Assembly (NCBI GenBank): GCA_041741455.1
Contig: JBGSJZ010000025.1
Span: forward strand, 1 to 64,000
Source of the DNA: CALESS01 sp041741455
Lineage (GTDB): Bacteria; Chloroflexota; Anaerolineae; Anaerolineales; Anaerolineaceae
Reading direction: 5' to 3'
DNA length: 64,000 bases
The position numbers were made by a program, and so were the translations under genes. The notes below the pieces were generated by a model. The model was not told the origin of the DNA. It saw only the letters and a program-made list of their open reading frames with translations, and made no database searches. Shown here one piece after another: positions 34,407 to 43,000 of this stretch; position 1 is the stretch's first letter; each line of letters opens with the position of its first letter.

Positions 34407-36055
34407 AAATTTCTGTTTTCAGGCGTTTGATTTTCCACCACTAGCAACGCCGCTGCACACACCAGCAGCAACAGAGTCGCCATGGCCATGGCCTGGCCGT
34501 AATTGAGGGCACCTGGCTGACCCAGGTAGCGATAGACTGCAATCGGCAGGGTGGGGAAATCCGGCTTGGTCAAAAAAGTGGTGGCACCAAACTCGCCCAG
34601 GCTGATGGTGAAGGCAAAGACCCCGCCGACCAGGGCAGCCCGGCTGAGGATCGGCAGATCGACCTCGCGCCAGACGCGCCAGGGCGAGGCACCCAGCACG
34701 GCTGCGGCCTGCCCAAGGGAAGGCGGGATGGAGGCCAGGGCTGGCTGCAAGGCTCGCAGCACGAAAGGCAATCCGGCCAGGGCATGGGCCACCGGCAGCA
34801 GCACTGGGAAGCCTGGCGCACCGGCCAATTTACCATAGGTGATGATAAAACCCAGCCCAAGGGTGACGGCCGAAGCACCCAATGGCAGCATCAGGGCCGC
34901 CTCTGCAGCACGTGAAAGCCCAGTTTTCTCCCGGGCTGCATACGCCGCCAGCATGCCCAGCAGCAAGGCCAGCCCGGTTGCCAGTACAGCCACCAACAAC
35001 GAGTTGAGGGCTGCCTGGGCGGGTGGAACATAGAACAAGCTCTGGCGACGGTTGATGAACAACTCCCGGTAATAAACCAGGGTCAGATTGCCACTCTCCA
35101 GCGAGATCAACGAGCGCGCCACCAAGGCCAACAGGGGTGACAGCAACAGGCCAGCCAGGGTCAGCACCCCACCCAGCACAACCAGCCACTCCCTGGCCGA
35201 GTGTGGCCGGCGAATGCCCTCGCCCGAGAGGCGCGGAACCAATGGAACAGACGCTCCACCCAGGCGAACGGAAAGTACGATGAACAGCCCGGTAAAGCCG
35301 AGTTGAATCAAGCTGAGCACCCCGGCCAGCGGCAGGTTGAGCATCTGCAAGGTCTGGATGTAGATTTCCACCTCCAGGGTGGCAAATTGTGGACCGCCCA
35401 GCATGAGCACCACGCCAAAACTGGTGAAATCAAACAGAAAAACCAGCATGGTCGCCGAGAAGATGGCCGGACGCAACAAGGGCAGAGTCACTTCCTTCAG
35501 CGCCTGCCAGGGCGAAGCTCCCAGGACACGGGCGGCATGTTCCAGGCGCAGGTCCAACCCAGCCCAGGCGGAGCCGACCAGGCGGATGACGATGGCTGTG
35601 TTGTAGAAGACATGCCCGAGCAGGATCGCAGCGAGGGTGTTGAGCAAGGTGATCGGCGGATTTTCCAATCCGAAGATTTGCATCATCAGTAGATTCAGCC
35701 AGCCGTTGGGGCCAATCAGGGCGTTGAAGCCAGCGGCGGCCGTCACCACCGGCAGGATGAATGGCAGGGTAGTGAGAGCGGAGAGCAGGCGTTTGCCGGG
35801 GAAATCAAAGCGGCCGAAGACAAAGGCTGCTGGCAGACCCACCAATAGGGTCAGCAGGGTGGACAGCCCGGCCTGGAAAAGCGTGAAACGCAGCGGCCGC
35901 CAGACTGCCAGCCAGGTTACCGCACCTGCCCCACTCTCCCCCGCCAGCGTCAGAAACTTGAGCAGTGGGTAGAAGAAAAAGGCAGCTACAAAACCGAGCG
36001 GCAGCAGCCACAAGACCAGGGCGCGGCGGGTTGGCCGGCGATTGAACCAACTCAC
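34403..36055 (-). CDS. thiP: Thiamine ABC transporter permease ThiP-like
   Basis: Fused double permease of 550 residues (ThiP is near 536) with about 12 membrane helices. Each half has the ABC permease EAA loop: ARVLGASPWQALKEVTLPLLRP and AAVLGASPWRVWREVDLPILSR, each with a conserved Gly. Also resembles Fe3+ (FbpB) permeases; the TPP riboswitch and ThiB-like partner decide for thiamine. It overlaps thiB and the comB-like gene by 4 nt each. No ATP-binding protein gene is present in the operon. Confidence 0.85.
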   Translation of the reverse strand: MSWFNRRPTRRALVLWLLPLGFVAAFFFYPLLKFLTLAGESGAGAVTWLAVWRPLRFTLFQAGLSTLLTLLVGLPAAFVFGRFDFPGKRLLSALTTLPFILPVVTAAAGFNALIGPNGWLNLLMMQIFGLENPPITLLNTLAAILLGHVFYNTAIVIRLVGSAWAGLDLRLEHAARVLGASPWQALKEVTLPLLRPAIFSATMLVFLFDFTSFGVVLMLGGPQFATLEVEIYIQTLQMLNLPLAGVLSLIQLGFTGLFIVLSVRLGGASVPLVPRLSGEGIRRPHSAREWLVVLGGVLTLAGLLLSPLLALVARSLISLESGNLTLVYYRELFINRRQSLFYVPPAQAALNSLLVAVLATGLALLLGMLAAYAAREKTGLSRAAEAALMLPLGASAVTLGLGFIITYGKLAGAPGFPVLLPVAHALAGLPFVLRALQPALASIPPSLGQAAAVLGASPWRVWREVDLPILSRAALVGGVFAFTISLGEFGATTFLTKPDFPTLPIAVYRYLGQPGALNYGQAMAMATLLLLVCAAALLVVENQTPENRNL

Positions 36056-37098
36056 CGCAGGACGATCTCCGTCCAGCTTTGAATCCAGGCCTCGCGATTG
36101 GCGCTGATCGTCTCAGGGACTAGGGTGGCTGGCTGATCGGGGATCTGCGAGTGCTGCAAGAAGGCATCCGGTAGTTTGGCCTGTGGATTGACCGGGTAGA
36201 CAAACATCTGGAGCGGCATATCTTCCTGAAATTGGGTGGAAAGCATGAAGTCGATGAACTTCTCGGCCAGGGACCGGTTGGGCGTACCTTTCAGGATGCC
36301 GACGAACTCGATCTGGCGGAAGCAGGTATCTGCAGCTACCACAGAGCCGGTTGGAGCTTCGGCAGGCGGGGTTTCGGCAAAGACCACCTCAGCTACCGGG
36401 CTGGAGGCGTAGGAAACGACCAGCGGCTGGGATCCCTTGCCAGAAGAACCTGAAAAATTGGTGCTGTAGGCAGTGTTCCAATCGTTGACTACGACAAGAC
36501 CATTACCACGCAGGGCTTGCCAGTAGGCTTGCCAGCCATCTTCGCCAAAGTGGGCAACCGTCGCCAGCAGAAAGGCCAGCCCGGGCGAGGAAGTGGCCGG
36601 ATTTTCCACCACCAGCAGGCCGTTGTACTCCGGCTTGAGCAGATCCTCCAGAGAGGCGGGCAAGGCCAGCTCCCTTTCAGTGAACCAGGCTTTGTCATAG
36701 TTCAGGCAGACATCCCCATAGTCCACTGGCAGGGCGGAATTGCTTGCATCCAACTTGAATTCAGCTGGAATTTGGGTCAAAAGCGGAGATTCATAGGCTT
36801 CGAAGATACCGGATTGCAACGCCCGGGAGAGGAATGTGTTGTCCACGCCGTAGAGCACGTCCGCCTGCGGAGCGTCCTTGGAGAGCACCGCCCGATTGAC
36901 CATTGAACCTGCGTCGCCACTCTTGACGAAGACCAGCTTGACGTTATTCTGCTGCTCAAAGGCAGCGGCCACATCCTCGCTGATGGCGAAGGAGTCGTGC
37001 ACCATGACTTTCAGCGTCGGGGTATATTGAGGTGCACAGGCTGAGAGGCTGGCTACCAGTAACAGTATCAGTAAAAGGAAGAGGGACAAGCGTTTCAT
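36052..37098 (-). CDS. thiB: Thiamine ABC transporter substrate-binding lipoprotein ThiB-like
   Basis: Extracytoplasmic binding protein of 348 residues. MKRLSLFLLLILLLVASLSAC is a lipoprotein signal (lipobox LSAC). The mature part follows TbpA/ThiB: VMVHDSFAISEDV, ADVLYGVDNTFLSRAL, LPVDYGDVCLNYDKAW, ATSSPGLAFLLATVA and ending REAWIQSWTEIV. It binds thiamine or its phosphates outside the cell. The ATG is preceded by GGAGGAAAAA; the TTG 12 nt upstream is inside that site. It overlaps thiP by 4 nt. Confidence 0.88.
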   Translation of the reverse strand: MKRLSLFLLLILLLVASLSACAPQYTPTLKVMVHDSFAISEDVAAAFEQQNNVKLVFVKSGDAGSMVNRAVLSKDAPQADVLYGVDNTFLSRALQSGIFEAYESPLLTQIPAEFKLDASNSALPVDYGDVCLNYDKAWFTERELALPASLEDLLKPEYNGLLVVENPATSSPGLAFLLATVAHFGEDGWQAYWQALRGNGLVVVNDWNTAYSTNFSGSSGKGSQPLVVSYASSPVAEVVFAETPPAEAPTGSVVAADTCFRQIEFVGILKGTPNRSLAEKFIDFMLSTQFQEDMPLQMFVYPVNPQAKLPDAFLQHSQIPDQPATLVPETISANREAWIQSWTEIVLR

Positions 37099-37116
37099 TT
37101 TTTCCTCCAATTAATA

Positions 37117-37144
37117 GAAACACAGAGAACAGCGAGAAAACCTT
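37117..37144. repeat. Degenerate CACAGAG repeat
   Basis: A purine-rich run with CACAGAGAACAGCGAGAAAA, matching in style the stretch at 53863-53906. Probably a decayed dispersed intergenic repeat. Confidence 0.35.
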
Positions 37145-37162
37145 AACAGAAATCAATCCGAC

Positions 37163-37188
37163 CGGGAGGGTTTAAAACCCGCCCCTAC
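37163..37188 (-). repeat. Imperfect GTAGGGG-type palindrome between thiN and thiB
   Basis: On the minus strand GTAGGGGCGGGTTTT faces AAACCCTCCC with one mismatch. It belongs in sequence to the same kind of palindrome as 5981-6015 and 10447-10480. It lies 6 nt after the thiN stop and may partly terminate or protect the mRNA. Confidence 0.45.
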
Positions 37189-37193
37189 TAGAT

Positions 37194-37841
37194 TCACATT
37201 GAATGGGTATGGATGCACAATAGAACGCCCGATTCCACCTGGACCCGGGCAGTTTTCCCCAATAGGTGATTGCTGATGCCACGGGAGCGCTCCGGGTAGA
37301 GTGTTTCATCCTTCAGGGGATATTGCAACCCGCGGGTGGTGATACCTGTCACCGGGCCTTGCAGGGGGATGAGAGAGATAATTTCACCCGGTTGGCCGTG
37401 TAGGGTGGCATGGTCGCGAATCAGGAAGACTTCCTCTTTCCCATCAAACAACCGAACATCACGCTCCGCCAATTCAGGTAGCAGCAGCAAGTTGAGATTG
37501 GACAGGGTCTGGTCCAGCCGTCCACCGAGGGCTGCCACCAGCCAAATGGCGTGAAAACCTGAGCGGGCAGCCTCCAGCAGCGCCAGTTCCAGGTCGGTCT
37601 CATCCTTTTCAGGTGGGTACTGGAGGATCTCCACCATATCAGGGTTGAGTTCCGTCACATCCGAAAGATTGACTGAGTCCAAATCGCCAATCAACAGGTC
37701 TGGGTGCAACCCGAGTATCTTCATTATTTTCAGCCCACCATCCACTGCAATAAAGAAGTCATAAGGTCGAATTCGCGCCCTCACAGCATGTGGGTTGACC
37801 AGCTCCCCGTTAACAAAAATCACAGCTCGTTTTTTTGTCAT
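37194..37841 (-). CDS. thiN: Thiamine pyrophosphokinase
   Basis: Thiamine pyrophosphokinase (ThiN type), 215 residues, makes TPP from thiamine and ATP. FFIAVDGGLKIMKILG and PDLLIGDLDSV hold the catalytic Asp residues; EKDETDLELAL and ALGGRLDQTLSNL (GGRxDH-like) are the family signatures. Near residues 180-188 the usual short loop is replaced by LYPERSRG, a peptide often produced by a translated dispersed repeat. The ATG at 37841 directly follows the T-run of the riboswitch terminator, so AAGGTGG inside that hairpin is the only visible ribosome-binding site. Confidence 0.88.
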   Translation of the reverse strand: MTKKRAVIFVNGELVNPHAVRARIRPYDFFIAVDGGLKIMKILGLHPDLLIGDLDSVNLSDVTELNPDMVEILQYPPEKDETDLELALLEAARSGFHAIWLVAALGGRLDQTLSNLNLLLLPELAERDVRLFDGKEEVFLIRDHATLHGQPGEIISLIPLQGPVTGITTRGLQYPLKDETLYPERSRGISNHLLGKTARVQVESGVLLCIHTHSM

Positions 37842-37843
37842 CA

Positions 37844-37877
37844 ATAAAAAACCACCTTCGTCGGGGAGGGTGGTTGA
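37844..37877 (-). terminator. Riboswitch expression platform: terminator/RBS-masking hairpin
   Basis: On the minus strand AACCACC and GGTGGTT pair around a 12-nt loop and lead straight into TTTTTTATTG and the thiN ATG. The 3' arm contains the only Shine-Dalgarno-like sequence. It could terminate transcription or hide the ribosome-binding site when TPP is bound. Confidence 0.75.
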
Positions 37878-37892
37878 GCAGCGCCGCTATTC

Positions 37893-37980
37893 GCTCCCTC
37901 CGCCGGCATTACCCGGTTCAGGTTCCGTGGGTCGAGAACCATCGGTTCTCCTCTCAGCCTGGTCTGCCAGGCTCCCCAGC
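37893..37980 (-). ncRNA. TPP riboswitch (THI element)
   Basis: On the minus strand the aptamer landmarks occur in order: GGGGAGCC, CTGAGAGG (consensus CUGAGA), a variable hairpin with GAGAACC/GGTTCTC, GACCC, GGAACCTGAACCGGGTAATGCC (split at about 37905-37927; consensus UGAACCUGAUCUGGAUAAUGCC) and GGCGGAGGGA. It binds TPP and should repress thiN-thiB-thiP-comB-like when TPP is plentiful. It begins about 16 nt downstream of a consensus promoter. Confidence 0.95.
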
Positions 37981-37995
37981 ATTGTTTGCAAACAT

Positions 37996-38024
37996 AGTAT
38001 ATGCCGGATGGGATAGAATGTCAA
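37996..38024 (-). promoter_or_regulatory. Sigma-70-type promoter of the thiamine operon
   Basis: Minus strand TTGACA (38024-38019), 17-bp spacer, TATACT (38001-37996). A start near 37989 would place the TPP aptamer at the very 5' end of the transcript. Confidence 0.85.
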
Positions 38025-38125
38025 ATTCATCCCGACGGATTGGTGACGAGCAGGTTCTCATCATTCAGTTTGATTTGTGTTAAAATATCCGCACTTTTCT
38101 GAGTGAAAGATGAAGTGACATTTTT

Positions 38126-38878
38126 ATGAAAAAGAAACTTATCTCGATCCTGGGGATGATCCTGTTTATTCTGTCCACACTGTTGGGCTTCGCCTTGAAT
38201 GCGGTGACAATCTATGCCGATCTGGAGGGCACCTCCTTCTGGGAAATCTCAGATGTCGCCAGTTTTGACTCCACCATCGAAACGGACGGACGTTTTGGCA
38301 GTCTGCAGTGCCCGGTTATTATGGGAACGCAGGAGAGTAAGACTGTCAAGATAAAGGTCAGGAATCCCAAGGATTATCCGATCAACCCCTGGGTTGTAGC
38401 CACATTCAGCCAACCCAACCAACTCGACATCCTTCGAGAAAAGCAAGAACTTAAGCTTGGGCCAGGGGAGACGGCTGAAATAAGCTGGCAGGTGACCAAT
38501 CAAAATTTGATGTATAGACGGTTTGTATTCGTACGGGTTTTTCTATTGCAATCTTATTATCATCCCCCATCAATCACCCGGCATTGTGGCATCATCATGG
38601 CAGATTTTGGTAACCTGGATGGAAATCAAATCATTGGTTTGGCTTCCGGCAGCAGTATACTCGGCATGGTCATTGGTATCCTGCTCTGGCGCAGATTCAG
38701 CATTTTACGCATTCGCCGCGAAGTCCGAGGACTAGGTATTATGGCCTGGCTGACTGGCATTACCGGGTTGAACATCCTTGCCAACCTGGCTGGCTGGATG
38801 GTGCTGGCTGACTTGCTGCTAATTTTGACTGTTTTGATGTTTGTTGCGATTTTTGAAAACGTTTTTAGCAACCGGTAA
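38126..38878 (+). CDS. Exported protein with C-terminal membrane helices, unknown function
   Basis: A 250-residue protein. An uncleaved or signal-like N-terminal helix (about 4-28) is followed by an extracytoplasmic beta-rich domain (about 30-165) with KTVKIKVRNPKDYPINPWVVATF and LGPGETAEISWQVTNQN, resembling an Ig/transglutaminase-accessory beta-sandwich. Three hydrophobic segments follow to the C-terminus. I do not recognise a family. It converges with the 38888 hydrolase gene. AT-richer than its neighbours. A TTAAAAT box at about 38078-38084 may be its -10. Confidence 0.7.
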   Translation: MKKKLISILGMILFILSTLLGFALNAVTIYADLEGTSFWEISDVASFDSTIETDGRFGSLQCPVIMGTQESKTVKIKVRNPKDYPINPWVVATFSQPNQLDILREKQELKLGPGETAEISWQVTNQNLMYRRFVFVRVFLLQSYYHPPSITRHCGIIMADFGNLDGNQIIGLASGSSILGMVIGILLWRRFSILRIRREVRGLGIMAWLTGITGLNILANLAGWMVLADLLLILTVLMFVAIFENVFSNR

Positions 38879-38887
38879 TCGTCAATC

Positions 38888-39676
38888 TTACCGGACGCGA
38901 CGCTTCCACTCTTCCTTGAGCGTCAGTTGGCGCGGGCTTTCACCAGAAATCAAAGCGGTAAAATCCCCCAGCAGGCGGTTGAATTTGCTGCCCTCATCCA
39001 GCATCGGGAAATGACCGGAACCTTCGAAGAAAACGATGTGAGATTGATCCGTCAGCTCTGCCAATTGCTCCGAGTGCGGCATTTCGACTGCCAGGTCCTT
39101 TTCTCCATGCACCAGCAGCGTATTAACCACAGGGCTGCGCATCAGGTCAGCCAAACCCACACCACTCAACCCACTGAAGGAGGCTTGCAATGCCCGGGCG
39201 TCCGCCCGCGGCGCTTCCAGTCGCACCGCCTCGAGGGTGGGTGATTTTCCCAGGAGCCATTCAGCGGCATCCCCTGGCAGGTAACTGCGCAGGCGGGGGG
39301 TGATCATAGTTTCCTCAAAAGGCAGGCTGACTACCATTACGCGGTCGACGATCTCCGGGTGAGCCCGGGCGTACATCATGGCCAGGGTACCACCCAACCC
39401 GTGACCGACCAGCGCCACCCGGCCAATACCCATCTGATCCAAAAATCCATCCAGCAGAGCCAGTTGCCAATCCAGGCTGTAACGACCCGGATCTTTTGCG
39501 GTATCGCCAAAGCCCCACAGGTCCAGCGCATAGGCCCGGAAGGTCAGCGAGGCGGCCTGCATCACTGGAATCCAGTAACGCCACGAGCCCACCCAGCCGT
39601 GCAGGAAGACCACCGGCCGTCCGCGACCGAGGACCTCGTAATGCACCACTTCCCGTTCCAGGATAATTGCACTCAT
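38888..39676 (-). CDS. Alpha/beta hydrolase paralogue lacking the nucleophile serine
   Basis: Alpha/beta hydrolase fold of 262 residues, clearly paralogous to the protein at 49806-50606 (both begin LHYE/VHYE...GRGxPVxxLHGWxGSW and share LDxWGFG and LVGHxxGG). The nucleophile-elbow residue is Gly93 (GHGLGG, codon GGG) where the paralogue has Ser93 (GHSMGG). VHGEKDLAVEMP and GSGHFPMLDEG keep the Asp and His regions. It is probably catalytically dead and may bind a ligand or protein. The ATG follows the TAG of the response-regulator gene with no gap, so it belongs to the signalling operon. Confidence 0.85.
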   Translation of the reverse strand: MSAIILEREVVHYEVLGRGRPVVFLHGWVGSWRYWIPVMQAASLTFRAYALDLWGFGDTAKDPGRYSLDWQLALLDGFLDQMGIGRVALVGHGLGGTLAMMYARAHPEIVDRVMVVSLPFEETMITPRLRSYLPGDAAEWLLGKSPTLEAVRLEAPRADARALQASFSGLSGVGLADLMRSPVVNTLLVHGEKDLAVEMPHSEQLAELTDQSHIVFFEGSGHFPMLDEGSKFNRLLGDFTALISGESPRQLTLKEEWKRRVR

Positions 39677-40054
39677 CTAGGCTTTGCCGAATTTCACCAT
39701 CAATTCCTTAACGCGTTCCACCAGTTCCATCGGGCCGAATGGCTTCAGGAGGTATTCCGATGCTCCGGCATCCAAGCCAGTGCGAATCTCCGTTTCCTGA
39801 CCTTTGGCCGAAAGAAAAACCACCGGGATATCCGCCAGTTCCGGGTCGGCTTTGATACGGGCGCAGGCTTCATACCCTGTCAATTTGGGCATGCGCACAT
39901 CCATTAAGATCATGTCAGGCTTCTCCTGAGCGGCCAGCAGCACGCCTTCCTCCCCGTTTTCTGCAGTGACGACTTCATATCCGGCGAAACGCAGGGTGAA
40001 GGCAATCAGCTCTCGAATATCGCGTTCATCTTCGGTTACTAATATTTTGCTCAT
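39677..40054 (-). CDS. Single-domain response regulator (CheY-like REC)
   Basis: A 125-residue receiver with no output domain. The acidic pair is at 8-9 (TEDE), phospho-acceptor Asp52 in ILMDVRMP, the Thr/Ser switch in VVFLSAKG and Lys in LLKPFG. It is encoded 5 bp after the giant histidine kinase, its likely phosphodonor. The immediately following gene is the nucleophile-less hydrolase, a possible partner. Confidence 0.92.
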   Translation of the reverse strand: MSKILVTEDERDIRELIAFTLRFAGYEVVTAENGEEGVLLAAQEKPDMILMDVRMPKLTGYEACARIKADPELADIPVVFLSAKGQETEIRTGLDAGASEYLLKPFGPMELVERVKELMVKFGKA

Positions 40055-40059
40055 AATGT

Positions 40060-43000
40060 TTAATCCTCAGGTTGATAGACCGGCAGGGTAAAGGCGAAGA
40101 GGCTGCCCTCCCCGCGGACACCGCTGCTGGTAAACCAGATTTTACCGTGATGCATCTCCACCAGCGTGCGGGAATTGGCGAGCCCCAACCCGGTGCCGGG
40201 GGTTGCCAGCACCAGTGGATCCTCGCCGCGATAAAACCGCTCAAAAATGCGCGGTTGATCATCCATCAAGATTCCAATTCCGTTATCCTGCACTTCCATC
40301 TGTACTTGATCTTTTACAACCAGGATATGCACCTGCACCAGGCCTCCAGCCGGGGTGTAGTTGTAACCATTCGAAACCAGGTGCATTAACACCTGTTGAA
40401 TGCGTTCGCCATCGCCGCGCACCATCGGCAATTCTTTCGGCAAGCTCAGGCTGAACTCCATCGGCTTGCCTTCCTCACTGGCGCGCGAGCGCATGGCTTC
40501 CACCACCGTTCTAGCCAGCGGGCGGACATCCACCGCCTGGGAGGCCAGTGTCACCCGGCCGCTCTCAATGCGCGAAACGTCCAGCAGCTCGTTGACAAGC
40601 ATGCCCAACCGCTCGGCATTTGTTTTGATGATGGTCAGGAAGTGACGCTGCTGATCACTGATCTGTCCGGAAGCGCCCATCAGCATTACCTCGGCGTAGC
40701 CCTTGATGGAGGTCAATGGGGTGCGCAACTCATGGCTGACATTGGCGATGAATTCTGATTTCAGACGATCCACCCGCACTTCATGGGTGATATCACGGAA
40801 GATTGAGACCGTGCCGAGGAAGGTGGAGCGCCAAATAACCGGCGCCAGGTTGACCGCCACCACCCGGTCATTGTCCAGGGTGATCTGTCCCCCGTAAGAA
40901 TCACCAGTTTGGTAGGCTTCCGGGTTGGCGGACCAGCGTTCGATCGTCTGCATCCACTCCCCGCCTGCGCTGCTGAATAAGCCGGTATATTGCTCCAGCG
41001 GCTGGTTGATGGCTTTGGCGGCCTGCAGATCCAAAATCCGCTCACAGGAGGCGTTAACCAGGGTGATGCGATTATTTGCATCTGTGACCAGTACACCATC
41101 CGCTACCGCTTCCAGAATGGCCCGCGAGCGGCTGGCCTCAATTTGCTGGTCACGGAGCATCCCGCCCAGCCGTTCCGATTGATCGCGGATCAGGTTGAAA
41201 AGCTCGGCGTTGTTCAAAGCCACGGCAATCTGTCGAGCGGCCGCTTCCACCAGGTTGGCCATTTCAAAGTCAAAAAAGCCAGGTTGACGGTGGAAGAGCA
41301 GTAACGAGCCCAACACATCCTCGCCAACAATCAACGGTACAGCCAGAACACTGCGATAAGTTGTTTTACCGCCTGCAGCCATTGGCCAGCGCGAGTCCAG
41401 ATTGATATCGGTAGCCAGCGTTGGCGTGCGTTTACGTACCACCCAGCGCGAGATCTCTTGTTCAATTTTTGCAGCAGGCAAACTGCGATCCAGGGGCGCC
41501 AGTTCCACCCCAGCCTGGTAAACCTGTTTGGGGTTGGCTGCCAGCAGGATCAGCGATTGCTCAGCGCCAGTGGATTCATTGAGCACGGCCATGGTTCGCG
41601 CCAATACAGCATTGATCTCCAGGCTGGCAGACAACTCGGTGATGATCCGAAGTAGAGTCTGGGTATTCTGATGCTCGTGGCGCAGTTCAGTTGTGCGTTC
41701 CGAGACGCGTTTTTCCAAATCTTCGGTCAACAAGCGGGTTTCAGCATACAGTCGCGCATTCTGCATGGCCACCGCAGCCTGGTTGCAAATGGTACGGGCC
41801 AGGTCCATTTCTGCACCAGCATAGCGGCGTTCCGCCGAATTTGCGCACATCACCCACCCCAGCAAATTGCTGCCAGTAACCAGGGGCAGCATCAACAGGC
41901 TGACCACCTGGCGTGGCTGCAAAAAGGCCTCCCATAACGGGCGCAGTTCCGGTTCGATTTCCACATCCTGAGTGCTGAAGGTGCCGCGAGTTTCACCCAG
42001 GCGGGCAAACAGGGCAGTATCCGGCAACATGATCGGCAGATTTTCTGACGGCACTGGAATTTCCACCTGCACCGTACAGCGCTCTTGAGGTTTCCATTGG
42101 ATGATCGCCACCCGATCCGGCGTCAGAGCACTGAGCATCTCTTCGGCAGTCAACTGCATGATCAAATCCACATCCAGGGTTTGACCAAGTTCAGTAGACA
42201 GGCGGTTAAGCAACGCCAACCGTTGCGAACGCTCGGTCAACTCGGTAGTTCGTCGAACACTCTCCTCATACAAGCGGGCATTTTCCAGGGAAATGGCAGA
42301 CTGGCTGGCAAAGGTCGTCGCTGCCTGGATCTGCTCCGAGGTGTAATATTCTGGTTCCTTTTTTTCAATGGCAATCACGCCAATCAATTCGGCCTTGGCC
42401 AGCAATGGAATCCCCAGCCAGGACAGGCGCTCCGGTTCGAGCAATGAGGGGAAGCGGATATCCTCCCGCACATCTGGAACATGAATGGCCTGACCGGAGC
42501 GGATCATCTCCTGGAACAGGGTGCTATCCTGCACGCTGACGGTAACGCCTAGCGGTACCTCACCCTGCGGGAAACCACTAGCCGCGCAAACCTGTAACTC
42601 ATTACCGCGGCGCAGCCAGAGAGTGGCCGTATCAAACGACAAAACTGGAGCCAGTCGATCCAACAGGGATGTTTCCAACTCACTGGTGGCCAGGCTGGCT
42701 GTCATAGCACTGGCAACAGAGTTCAACGCCTGCAGTTGAGCAGCCCGACTCTGGGCGGATGAATACAATCGGGCATTTTCCAGGGCCAGGGCACTCTGCT
42801 GGGTGAGGGATAACGCCAGCATTTCATTCTCCTCGCTAAAGGCAGCCACCTGGTCATAACTATCCAGCACCAGTACGCCCAGGGTCTCATCTGCCCGGCG
42901 CAACGGAACCACCATTGTGGAAACCGGCAATCTGGCTCCGGTCGCCTGGCGGTAGAGAAGCAAATCCCCGGCGGAGAGAATGTAATCTTGAACAAAATGG

